From: an uncultured bacterium
GTDB taxonomy: Bacteria > Bacillota > Clostridia > Lachnospirales > Lachnospiraceae
NCBI GenBank assembly: GCA_947381965.1
Contig: CANCXX010000016.1
Coordinates: 25,370-89,369, forward strand
DNA length: 64,000 bases
Reading direction: 5' to 3'
Shown here piece by piece: positions 52,010 to 61,000 of the stretch. The notes beneath the pieces are model-generated. The model saw only the letters and a program-made list of their open reading frames with translations. It did not search any database and was not told where the DNA came from. Both the position numbers and the translations under genes were made by a program. Each line of letters begins with the position of its first letter. Position 1 is the first letter of the stretch.

Positions 52010-53395
52010 TTAGAAATGGCGCACTACCTCAAATCTTTCCAGCTGTACCGCCTCTTCCTCTCTGATTCCCGCTTTGCGTTTTGCGATAGCTATCTGGTCC
52101 TCCACAGTGTCCACTCCTTCCAGATTGGGCAGGAGCAGTCCCCGCTTTCTTCCTTTGGTAACAATCACGCCATACCGTTTAACATCCAGTTCTTCCTGCG
52201 TATCTATCTTTTCCGTATCCCCCAGCACATCCACGCTGATAATCAGCTTGTCCAACTCCTCCGGTTCTATGGGAGAAAAACGGTAGTCCCTTGAGGCGGC
52301 GCTTATGGCATTACTGATAATTTCCTCCCCTATGGAGCTTTCCACAGGCTGGATAGTGCCGATACAGCCCCGGAGCCTGCCGTCCTCCTTGATGGATACA
52401 AAAACCCCCGCCCGGCGGTTACGCACCTCCTCCGGCGCCTCCTTGGGCATTTCTATTTTGTTTCCTGTGCGTACAAAAGTTTCTATGGTTTTCCTGGCAA
52501 GCCTCACATAAGCGTCTTCCTGCTCTCGCCGCTGCATCACCCGGTTTTTCTCCCGCTGCTGGTACTGCTCTTTGAAATTTCTTCCCGGCCCGGCTCCACA
52601 CACCTGATAAGCGCAAATGCCGTAGCCAACCCCAAAGGGTCCTTCATAAGAAAGCATTTCCGCCTGCACTTTCTTTTTGTCCAGCGCTCCCGCCATAATG
52701 GTGAAAGAACGGTGCCCGCACTCACCTGCCTTTTCACAAAAATCTTCGGAAAAATCAAAAAGCTTCCCAAAAGCGCCTTCCCCCATAAGGGCCATCAGCC
52801 GGCTGTCATATTCCGGGCCTTCTGCCTGATAACCATAAGGACCTTCCGCCTTTAATCTGTGGGATAAGTCGCCGCTGGCAATAAACACCGTCCGCCGGCC
52901 CAGCTTTTCCGCCGTCTTTCCAATTGATTCTCCCAGCTCATAATGCTTTATAAGAGACAGTCCTGATAAACCAATCCTTACCAGTTTGTATTCCTTAAAA
53001 AACTGGTTTACAAAATATAAAGGCACCATGGCGCCATGATCAAGCTCCCGGCTCCTTTCCCCTTCTGTTCCCGCCGGAAGGTTCCTTACTTCCGGCATGC
53101 TGCATAGCCTCTCTACAAACTCCCTGTCATAGGGAACCTCTATCTTTACCTGCCCGGCATGAAACTGTGCAAAATTCCCCTTGGCGCCTGCTCCAGGAGA
53201 AATGTGGAAATAATCTGAGTACATTACCTGATGAGGCGTACAAAGGACAATGGTATCCGGCTTTAAATTGCCGATTCTTCGGGCCACTTCCTTGTAAGCG
53301 TCAATTGTTTTTTGGATTTCTTTCTCCTGCCCCCTGCCGATATCCGGTAAGATAAGCGGCGGATGGGGCACCATAAAACCTGCTAAAATTCCCAT
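52010..53395 (-). CDS. Memo-like/AMMECR1 fusion (AmmeMemoRadiSam proteins B and A)
   Basis: 461 residues; AGAGGA before ATG. Residues 1 to about 265 are a class III extradiol-dioxygenase-like Memo domain (MVPHPPLILPDIG, ELDHGAMVPLYF, FIASGDLSHR with metal-ligand His). Residues about 285-461 form an AMMECR1 domain with its mark LRGCIGTIQP. The fusion of the two parts is common in Firmicutes; the radical SAM third part lies just downstream. The function of the system is unknown. It stands inside a run of nucleotide-sugar and glycosyltransferase genes, 15 nt from a GT2 gene, which may reflect shared transcription only. Confidence 0.94.
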   Translation of the reverse strand: MGILAGFMVPHPPLILPDIGRGQEKEIQKTIDAYKEVARRIGNLKPDTIVLCTPHQVMYSDYFHISPGAGAKGNFAQFHAGQVKIEVPYDREFVERLCSMPEVRNLPAGTEGERSRELDHGAMVPLYFVNQFFKEYKLVRIGLSGLSLIKHYELGESIGKTAEKLGRRTVFIASGDLSHRLKAEGPYGYQAEGPEYDSRLMALMGEGAFGKLFDFSEDFCEKAGECGHRSFTIMAGALDKKKVQAEMLSYEGPFGVGYGICAYQVCGAGPGRNFKEQYQQREKNRVMQRREQEDAYVRLARKTIETFVRTGNKIEMPKEAPEEVRNRRAGVFVSIKEDGRLRGCIGTIQPVESSIGEEIISNAISAASRDYRFSPIEPEELDKLIISVDVLGDTEKIDTQEELDVKRYGVIVTKGRKRGLLLPNLEGVDTVEDQIAIAKRKAGIREEEAVQLERFEVVRHF

Positions 53396-53410
53396 AAAAT
53401 TCCTCTCTTC

Positions 53411-54178
53411 CTAACGGCCATTTTGCCTTTTACGGGGACGATGGACAAACTGGAGCAGCACCCTGCATGTCCTAAGTCCGTCCGCAAACGCCGCCCCCCT
53501 AATCCCATTATCCCTAAGCGCCATATGTCCTTCCTTTAAAGACACCAGATAACTGCCTGTGCCGGAAGTACTGGTTCCCCCATAATACATACGGATAATG
53601 ATTTCTGGCAGATAAACAAGCTGATTCTCCCTGTCTTTTAAAAAACGGATCATAAATTCATAATCTGCCGCAATTTTATATTTGGTATTATATAAACCAT
53701 ACTTCTCATAAATTTCTCTTTTTAAAAAAAGCGTGGGATGTCCCGGAAGCCACCCCAGACGGATGCTTTTCTGGGGCCCCATTTTCCAGTACCGGACTAC
53801 CTTCTCGTCATCCGCATAAATAAGATCCGCATGAGCCCCCACACACTCCGGCACAGACTCTATCAGCTTCATCATCCGGGAAATGGCATCTTTGCGTAAA
53901 AATAAATCATTAAAAAATACGATAATGTCCCCACCGGATAGCTGGTATCCCTGATTCATGGCATCATAAATGCCTCTGTCCGGGCTGGAAATCCAGTTTA
54001 CCCTGTTATGGCTGGTACTTTTGTATTTTTTAATGATTTTCAGTGTATCATCCACAGAACCGCCGTCCTTAATATTCACTTCAATTTGCGGATAATCCTG
54101 CCGCTCAATGCTGCGGAGCGTACGGGTTAAATTTGCGGCACTGTTATAAGTGGTGAGGATCAGGGAAACTGTTTTCAT
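53411..54178 (-). CDS. GT2 glycosyltransferase, WcaA/WcaE-like
   Basis: 255 residues; ATGA overlap with the RfbG stop and GGGAGG in front. LILTTYNSAANLTRTL and IKDGGSVDDTL bind the nucleotide; SSPDRGIYDAMNQG is the hallmark of this clade (SEPDxGIYDAMNKG in colanic-acid GT2s); FFNDL is the acidic metal site. IAADYEFMIRF is the likely catalytic-base segment. No membrane helix. Translational coupling with RfbG suggests it transfers the 6-deoxy or dideoxy sugar made by RfbG/RfbH. Confidence 0.9.
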   Translation of the reverse strand: MKTVSLILTTYNSAANLTRTLRSIERQDYPQIEVNIKDGGSVDDTLKIIKKYKSTSHNRVNWISSPDRGIYDAMNQGYQLSGGDIIVFFNDLFLRKDAISRMMKLIESVPECVGAHADLIYADDEKVVRYWKMGPQKSIRLGWLPGHPTLFLKREIYEKYGLYNTKYKIAADYEFMIRFLKDRENQLVYLPEIIIRMYYGGTSTSGTGSYLVSLKEGHMALRDNGIRGAAFADGLRTCRVLLQFVHRPRKRQNGR

Positions 54179-55272
54179 AAAGCCTCCCTGCCTCCGGTTC
54201 CATTATTTTTTCCAGCCATATACTTCTGTGTCTGTTTCGCCGTAAAGTCTCTCATATCTTCTTTTTGCAAAAACCGGTAATACCACTCTGCTGTCTCTTT
54301 TACTGTCTGTTCAATTTTCCATACCGGCCGCCATCCAAAAATCTCCTTCACCTTCCCACAGTCCAGTTTCAAAAGTCCCGCCTCATGGGGCCCATGATCT
54401 CCCTGAGCTACCCATTCTTGTCTTTTTCCCGATAATTCCTGCCACTTACCGCAAAACAGTCCGGCGATCTTTCCTGATGTAATACTGTCCTCTTCGTCCG
54501 GCCCAATATTGTATGCGCCTGCTAACGATTTATCCTGATATTGTGCCCTGGCTGCCATAAGATATGCCATCACAGGCTCCAGTACATGCTGATAAGGCCT
54601 TATGGAATCAGGATTTCTTATTATAATATCCTGCCCCTTTTCCGCCGCCCTTACACAGTCCGGAATTATTCTGTCCCTGGCAAAATCCCCGCCCCCGATT
54701 ACATTTCCGGCCCGAAAGGTTGAAACTGCAATGTCCCTGTTTTCAAAAAAGGAACGCTGATAACAGCCTGTTACCAGTTCCGAGCAGGATTTACTGTTGG
54801 AGTAAGGATCATATCCATTTAGCTCCTCATTTTCCCTGTAGCCCCATACCCACTCCTTATTCAGGTAAACCTTATCGGTGGTCACATTGATAAAAGACCG
54901 GACGACATCTGTTTTTCGCACCGCTTCCAGAATATTGACTGTCCCCATTACGTTGGTTTCATAGGTATAAACCGGATTTTCATAGGACTCCCTTACAATA
55001 GGCTGGGCTGCCATATGAATTACAATTTCCGGCCGGCTTTCCTTTATTGCCTCTGACAGCTTTTCCCCGTCCCGTACATCCCCGTCTATAGAATTCATCT
55101 GTTCCTTTAGCCTTAGTATATCAAACAAAGCAGGCTCTGACGGCGGCTTAAGGGCATAGCCTGTAACCTGCGCCCCGGCCCCAAGCAGCGCCTGACACAT
55201 CCAACTTCCTTTAAATCCGGTGTGTCCTGTAATAAACACTTTTTTCCCTTTATAAAAGCTTAAATCAATCAT
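54175..55272 (-). CDS. rfbG: CDP-glucose 4,6-dehydratase
   Basis: 365 residues from ATG 55272, which overlaps the end of RfbH. An extended SDR enzyme: KVFITGHTGFKGSWM is the NAD site, HMAAQPIVRESYENP and NVTTDKVYLNKEW are RfbG blocks, and YDPYSNSKSCSEL gives the YxxxK-type catalytic pair. It forms CDP-4-keto-6-deoxy-glucose. The CDP-glucose synthase RfbF is not in this window. It directly feeds RfbH. Confidence 0.93.
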   Translation of the reverse strand: MIDLSFYKGKKVFITGHTGFKGSWMCQALLGAGAQVTGYALKPPSEPALFDILRLKEQMNSIDGDVRDGEKLSEAIKESRPEIVIHMAAQPIVRESYENPVYTYETNVMGTVNILEAVRKTDVVRSFINVTTDKVYLNKEWVWGYRENEELNGYDPYSNSKSCSELVTGCYQRSFFENRDIAVSTFRAGNVIGGGDFARDRIIPDCVRAAEKGQDIIIRNPDSIRPYQHVLEPVMAYLMAARAQYQDKSLAGAYNIGPDEEDSITSGKIAGLFCGKWQELSGKRQEWVAQGDHGPHEAGLLKLDCGKVKEIFGWRPVWKIEQTVKETAEWYYRFLQKEDMRDFTAKQTQKYMAGKNNGTGGREAL

Positions 55273-56623
55273 TTTTTTTGTCAAACTCCTTTGTGATTTC
55301 AATAATACTCTCCGCCATATAATCCAGCATGGGGTTAGTCATTCCCGGATAAACCCCAATCCAGAAAGAGTCCCTCATAATCCGGTCCGTATTCTTTAAG
55401 TCCCCCACAATCCGGTACCCACGTCCTTCTTTGCGCATCTGGTCAAAACAAGGGTGTTTTGTCAGGTTTCCGGCAAACAGCATCCGGGTCTGAATCCCCC
55501 GCTCTTCCAGCTTCTGTACAAGCACATTTCTGTCTACTCCCTCCCGGCAGGTTATCAGAAAACCAAACCAGCTTGGCTCCCCTCCCTTACAGGCCCTGGG
55601 CAGAATCAGCTTATCAGACACTTCCTCCAGCTTATGGTACAGACGGGCAAAATTCTCTTTTCTTTTTATTACAAATTCCGGGAACTTCCGAAGCTGCGCG
55701 CAGCCCACAGCCGCCTGCATATCCGTTGCCTTCAGGTTATATCCAAAATGAGAATACACATACTTATGATCATACCCCAGCGGCAGCTCTCCATACTGTC
55801 TGTCAAACCTGTGCCCGCACAGATTGTCCCTTCCGGAGGGGCACACACAATCCCTTCCCCAGTCCCTGAAAGACCGGATGCACCTGTTTAACAGCGGATC
55901 GTTGGTATACACCGCCCCGCCCTCTCCCATGGTCATATGATGAGGCGGATAAAAGCTGGAAGTGCCAATATCCCCAACCGTTCCTGTAAATACCTTCTCT
56001 CCGTTCATCTCATACATGGATCCAAGGGCGTCACAATTGTCCTCCACAAGCCACAGATTATGGGCCTCGCAAAACTCCTTTACCGCCTTAAGGTCAAAGG
56101 GATTCCCCAGCGTGTGGGCAATCATCACCGCTTTTGTTTTTTCTGAATATGCCTCTTCTAACATATCCACGTCTATATTATATTGGGGAATTGTTACATC
56201 CACAAACACCGGATGAGCGCCAAACTGGATGGCCGGGGTCACGGTTGTCGGAAAACCGGCCGCCACCGTGATCACTTCGTCCCCTCGCATAATGGCACGC
56301 TCCCCCAGAAGCGGGGACGTTAAAGCCATAAATGCCAGCAGATTGGCGGAGGAACCGGAATTAACCAGTGAACAGTATTTCACATGCAGGTATTCGCACA
56401 GCTGTTTTTCAAACTCTTCCGTATACCTTCCCGAAGTGAGCCAGAACTCCAGCGCGCTGTCCACCAGATTCTGCATTTCCTTTTCATCATAGACCCTGGA
56501 AGCATAGGGTATCCTGTCCCCCGGTTCAAAGTCTTTTGTATTTTTTTTGTAAGTATGATAATATTCTCCTACCAGCTCAAGTATCTTTTCTTTCGCCTGC
56601 TGCTGCGTCATTTCATGGAACAT
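55265..56623 (-). CDS. rfbH: CDP-4-keto-6-deoxyglucose-3-dehydrase (E1)
   Basis: 452 residues; AAAGGA before ATG. A DegT/StrS-type PMP enzyme in which the PLP lysine is replaced by His: FYPPHHMTMGEGG (H229), diagnostic for the E1 dehydrase. C197, C259, C261 and C269 (DCVCPSGRDNLC) match the [2Fe-2S] ligand pattern. It removes the C3 hydroxyl on the way to 3,6-dideoxyhexoses (abequose, paratose, tyvelose or ascarylose). The E3 reductase RfbI and the final reductase/epimerase are not in the window, so the end product cannot be told. Confidence 0.95.
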   Translation of the reverse strand: MFHEMTQQQAKEKILELVGEYYHTYKKNTKDFEPGDRIPYASRVYDEKEMQNLVDSALEFWLTSGRYTEEFEKQLCEYLHVKYCSLVNSGSSANLLAFMALTSPLLGERAIMRGDEVITVAAGFPTTVTPAIQFGAHPVFVDVTIPQYNIDVDMLEEAYSEKTKAVMIAHTLGNPFDLKAVKEFCEAHNLWLVEDNCDALGSMYEMNGEKVFTGTVGDIGTSSFYPPHHMTMGEGGAVYTNDPLLNRCIRSFRDWGRDCVCPSGRDNLCGHRFDRQYGELPLGYDHKYVYSHFGYNLKATDMQAAVGCAQLRKFPEFVIKRKENFARLYHKLEEVSDKLILPRACKGGEPSWFGFLITCREGVDRNVLVQKLEERGIQTRMLFAGNLTKHPCFDQMRKEGRGYRIVGDLKNTDRIMRDSFWIGVYPGMTNPMLDYMAESIIEITKEFDKKND

Positions 56624-56625
56624 TT

Positions 56626-57054
56626 TTATTTTCCTTTCTTCTTTTTATTTTTTATATCTTTGACGGGTCCCCCATTCCATGGCTTTTCGGAATGCCCCTC
56701 CAGCTCATTTTCCAAATCTCTTATACGCTTTTCCATCATGCTGATTTCCTGAATCAGAATTTTTATTTTAAGAGTCTGTCTGGAGGCAATGGACGTAAGG
56801 GCCATCAGGATTGCTATTATAAAAGAAAGAAGCAGAACATACAGACCGTTCATATTGCTTTCTATGCCAAGAATCCTTACAAAACGGACCAGCAGCTCCG
56901 GGAAAAATACCATAATCCCCATCACCAGCCCTGCCACCAGCCATAGCAGCGTATACTTTAAATCCAGCATTCTCTTTTTTAAATAATACAAAATAATAAT
57001 AAAATAACAAATTACCGCAATACAAAGGGTAAACCGCAGTGTAGATGGAATCAT
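56626..57054 (-). CDS. DUF2304 small membrane protein
   Basis: 142 residues from ATG 57054 with GGAGGGATAGC in front. Three predicted helices (about 4-24, 33-55, 66-90), then a charged coiled-coil tail (EISMMEKRIRDLENELEG) and a lysine-rich end. DUF2304 proteins regularly accompany DPM1-like GT2 genes in surface-glycan clusters, as here (1 nt gap). They may anchor or regulate the GT2. Part of the operon. Confidence 0.88.
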   Translation of the reverse strand: MIPSTLRFTLCIAVICYFIIILYYLKKRMLDLKYTLLWLVAGLVMGIMVFFPELLVRFVRILGIESNMNGLYVLLLSFIIAILMALTSIASRQTLKIKILIQEISMMEKRIRDLENELEGHSEKPWNGGPVKDIKNKKKKGK

Positions 57055-57055
57055 G

Positions 57056-57766
57056 CTATCCCTCCTGTCTCCTGACACCAAAGCTGATACGCCGGACTAT
57101 CATAGCCAGCGACACCTTACACATATAATAAATGGATTTTTTAAGGGTAATGGAACTTTCTCCCTTTTCCCTCTCCTTCATAACCACCGGATACTCCGCA
57201 ATCCTGCCACCGTACACAGACGCAATCACCACCGCCTCAGGCTCCGGATAATCCGCCGGGTAATCCTGGGAAAAAATCTTTATAAACCGCCTGTCAACCA
57301 CACGGAAACCACTGGTAATATCCTTTACCCTGCTGCCTGTAAGGAGCCATCCCAAATTACTTAAAAACCGGATGCCTACCCGCCGGAGCCATGAAGACTG
57401 AAACCCTTCCTTTTCCACAAAACGGGAGCCAATCACAATATCAGCCTGTCCATCTTCCAAGGGCTTTAACATCTCTGAAAGAAAGGACACATCATGCTGT
57501 CCGTCTCCGTCTATCTGAACGGCAGCCTCATAGCCATTATCCCTGGCATAGCAATATCCCGTCTGCACTGCGCCTCCAATTCCCATATTAATAGGAAGGT
57601 TTAGTACCTGATAATGATTTTTGATACAAATTTCCTCTGTGGCATCTGTGGAGCCGTCATTAATAATAATATAGTCATATTGGGGATAATTCTGAATCAG
57701 ATTATCGACTAACTTTTCTATGCTTTCAGCCTCATTGTAGGCTGGTATTATAATTAAACATTTCAT
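57056..57766 (-). CDS. GT2 glycosyltransferase, DPM1-like
   Basis: 236 residues. LIIIPAYNEAESIEKLVDN and IIINDGSTDATEE; AVQIDGDGQHDVSFL is the DxD-x-QH signature; SGFRVVDRRFIKIF is conserved in DPM1-like enzymes. One weak hydrophobic stretch near the C-terminus, no clear anchor; the DUF2304 partner may supply one. First gene of the leftward run, downstream of a good promoter. Expected to load a sugar on polyprenyl phosphate. Confidence 0.92.
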   Translation of the reverse strand: MKCLIIIPAYNEAESIEKLVDNLIQNYPQYDYIIINDGSTDATEEICIKNHYQVLNLPINMGIGGAVQTGYCYARDNGYEAAVQIDGDGQHDVSFLSEMLKPLEDGQADIVIGSRFVEKEGFQSSWLRRVGIRFLSNLGWLLTGSRVKDITSGFRVVDRRFIKIFSQDYPADYPEPEAVVIASVYGGRIAEYPVVMKEREKGESSITLKKSIYYMCKVSLAMIVRRISFGVRRQEG

Positions 57767-57809
57767 CAGTAAATTCCTTTTTCTGGCAGACTTTTATGCC
57801 GTTCGTTAT

Positions 57810-57838
57810 AGTATAGCATAATTTTACCCACAAATCAA
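57810..57838 (-). promoter_or_regulatory. Promoter of the leftward 57.8-45 kb gene run
   Basis: Minus-strand -35 TTGATT (57833-57838), 17-nt spacer, -10 TATACT (57810-57815), about 45 nt before the first start codon. Confidence 0.7.
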
Positions 57839-57943
57839 AAACTCTTTACTTATTGTTCCTTTGTAAATTACAGCTTTTTTCCTGATGTAATAAACAGCTC
57901 TTTTCCATGTAATAATCAGGCTCTTTGCAACGCCGCCTGTATA

Positions 57944-57973
57944 TTGTCGGTTTTTCAAAAAACATGGTATAAT
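57944..57973 (+). promoter_or_regulatory. Promoter of the giant repeat-protein gene
   Basis: -35 TTGTCG (57944-57949), 18-nt spacer, -10 TATAAT (57968-57973), about 108 nt before the start codon. Divergent from the promoter at 57810-57838. Confidence 0.65.
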
Positions 57974-58080
57974 TTGGCAGTAAACTATTTTTGATAAATG
58001 TAAGTTCACGAACCCGCCGTGCCTTTTGTGTTTTCTGTTTTACAATTATCAAATTAGTCCGGACATAAGGAGGAAAAAAT

Positions 58081-61000
58081 ATGTTTAAACGATTTACAGA
58101 TGTACTAAAAACCTGCTGGAAGGAAAGCAAAAACTCCAACAACCAGGAAAAAACACAAGTAACCTGGAATAATATTGCCGGACTGCTTACCAGTATTATC
58201 GGTTTGATGGGCTATATTTACATAAGTCCTGGCTCTGCTGAATCCCAGGGAAATTCTGCTATACTGATTATTGCAAAAATTGTATTTTGGATTCTTATTT
58301 TAAATATTATCCGTGAACTTTTACATTTTCCATTTCTTCAGCCCTTTTTGCACTTTTTAAAAGCTATGGGACTGCAGACATTTAAAACGTCCTCTTTACG
58401 TCTTCGCACCTTTTACCATAAATCCAGGACAGGCTTTTTCCTGTCCACAGGCATATTCCTTATTCTGATATTTTTGCTGATTACGGCCTTCTGCCGCTTT
58501 TACCACAAAACAGAATACTTTGCATCTGTAACTGAAATCTACGGCCTTCCCGCCGGAATCGGAGCTCCTTTATCTGCCTCTGAACGGAAAGAGCGGGCCA
58601 GTTACTGGAAAATCGAAAATTACGCCTTTGCAGGCCGTATGGAACTAACCCGCGAAGATTCCTACCGTCAGCCTGAATTAATGAGACAGTACTCTACCGC
58701 TTACAGCATGGAATTTTTCCAGCCTCCGGCCCGCATAGTCTACAACTATACAACTGACCAGGGAAGACAGGAGCCTTCCCAAATCTCTTATTACGATTAT
58801 AACGGAAAACAGCTTTTAGTCCTTTCCAAAAACGCACACGACAGATTTGAAATTACCAGTTATTCTGCCGATGACCAGCCACAATTGTTAAATTCCACCC
58901 TTATGCGCATACCAGAAGAACAAACCGTTGAAAAATCCGCCGCCTCCCAGCTGGAGGTGGTCTATAACACTGACGGCCTGCCCGAAATGCGCAGATTAAG
59001 CCCTTATATTTACAATCTGTATGGCGTAAACGGCGAGCGTTATACCTACAATGGGGAAAAACAACTTACGGAGCTTTGCTATCTTGATATAAACGGAAAT
59101 CCTATTTGCAACAAATTAGGCATTATGACTGTTACTTTTGAATATAAAGAAAACGGGCAGCTTGGCAGCATTTGTTATTATGGCGATAAAGACAAGCAGG
59201 AGGCAACTGAAGGCTTCCAGGGTGTGTTTAGCGAAAAATTTTCCTATAATGACAATGGCAATCTTATTGAACGTAAACAGCTAAACCGTAAAAATGACTG
59301 GCAATTTGATTCCAATGATGTTTATATCTACCGGTATGACTATAAAAACGGCGCTCTTGTCCAGGAAACCTTTCTGGGATTTAATGACGAGCCCGTAAAA
59401 GACAAACGCCTGCAAAGCCACACGGTTTCCTTTTCCAAAGAAAAATCGGACGGCACTCATATCCTTTCCATTTCTCTGGATTGTGCGGGAAATTCTTTGG
59501 AAGAAGAAGCTTATGTTATGGAAGATTCTGACATAACAGACTCTGATTCCAGCGCCAGCTATACTGCTTCTGACCCTTCCCTGGTAGAAACGGTTCTATC
59601 AGGAGCCGATGCCATGCCTGTGGCCTTAGCCGGACGCAATACAACATGGATGCCTGCTTTTCAGGAAACTGCCGCAGCAAAACGAAGCGGAATACAGGAC
59701 CGGCAAACCAATCCATCTTTCAACTCATCTGCCGCCAGCTCTCCCGCTTCGGATGAGGACGATGAATTCACCCGAAATTATTCCTATATCCGGCACACGA
59801 TAAATAAAGAAGGAAACATTTCCAAAATCAGTTACCATGACGCCGAAGGAAACCCTGCCTTTTGTGAAGATGGATATGCAGTAAAAAATCTTGAATATGA
59901 TGACCAGTTCCGCATCCTCAGCGAGTCTTATTTAGGAACTGACGGCCAGCCTGGTCAGGCGGACGGGGGGTATTCGCAGGTTAAGTATACCTATGGCTCT
60001 GACCCGTTGGATAAAGCCACAGTGATAGAATATCTTGACCGCAATGGAAACTTAACCCTTAACACCAAGCTTGGATATGCCTATATTCATTACGATCGTC
60101 CTGATCAGGGAAGGAGAATTATCCGGTCCTATTATGACGCATCAGGCATGCTGATATCCCTTTCCAAATACGGATATGCCATTATGGAACAGCTTTATGA
60201 TGAAAGGGGATTCAAAATCCAGGAATCTTATTATGATACCAAAAGGAACCCCACCTGTCGTAAAGATTACCGGATAGCGGAAATCCATTATGAATACGCA
60301 GACAACGGAAATCAGACCCGCATCTGGTACAATGATGTCAGCGGACAGCCTGCCAACCGCTTTGATACCGGTTATGCAGTGATTTATCAGGAGTTTGAAG
60401 CCGGACGGCTGACCAGCAAACGCTATGAAGGCTGGCAGGACCAGACTTTTAAACCTGTTCCTGACAAAACCACCGGCGCTTCCGCCACCCATTACATCTA
60501 CAGCTTTGGACAAAAAATGGAAGAACGCTACTTTGATGAATCAGGCGCCCCTGTACTTAGAACCGATATCGGCTGCGCCGTCCAGCGTTATACATATGAC
60601 AACAGCACCGGCCGACTCTCCTCCCGGCATTATTTCGATACCGACGACCAGCCGGTTATCAGTTCCAAGTACCACTGTGCAGGCTTTCAATACGAGTACA
60701 ACAACAAGGGGAAACAGGTTGCCACCCTGTATCTGGGAACAGATGGAGAACCCATCATCCGGAGCGACCTGGGATATGCCCGCGTAAACTCCGAATATGA
60801 CAGCAGGGGCAATGAGATAAAAGTCTGCTATTTTGATGCCCAGGGAAAGCCCGCCCTATGGAAAGAAGGCGGATATGCCTCCCGTGAAAATACCTATGAA
60901 AACGGGCGCCTGACAAAAGTCTGCTACTTTGATACCCAAGGAAATCTGACCCTGCGGAAGGATTATGGTTATGCGGTCGAAACCTATACTTATGATGAAA

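Noticed and set aside
51565-52013. Plus-strand frames across the 112-bp tandem repeats
   Set aside because: They have no ribosome sites; the minus-strand small ORFs have AGGAGG in each intact unit.
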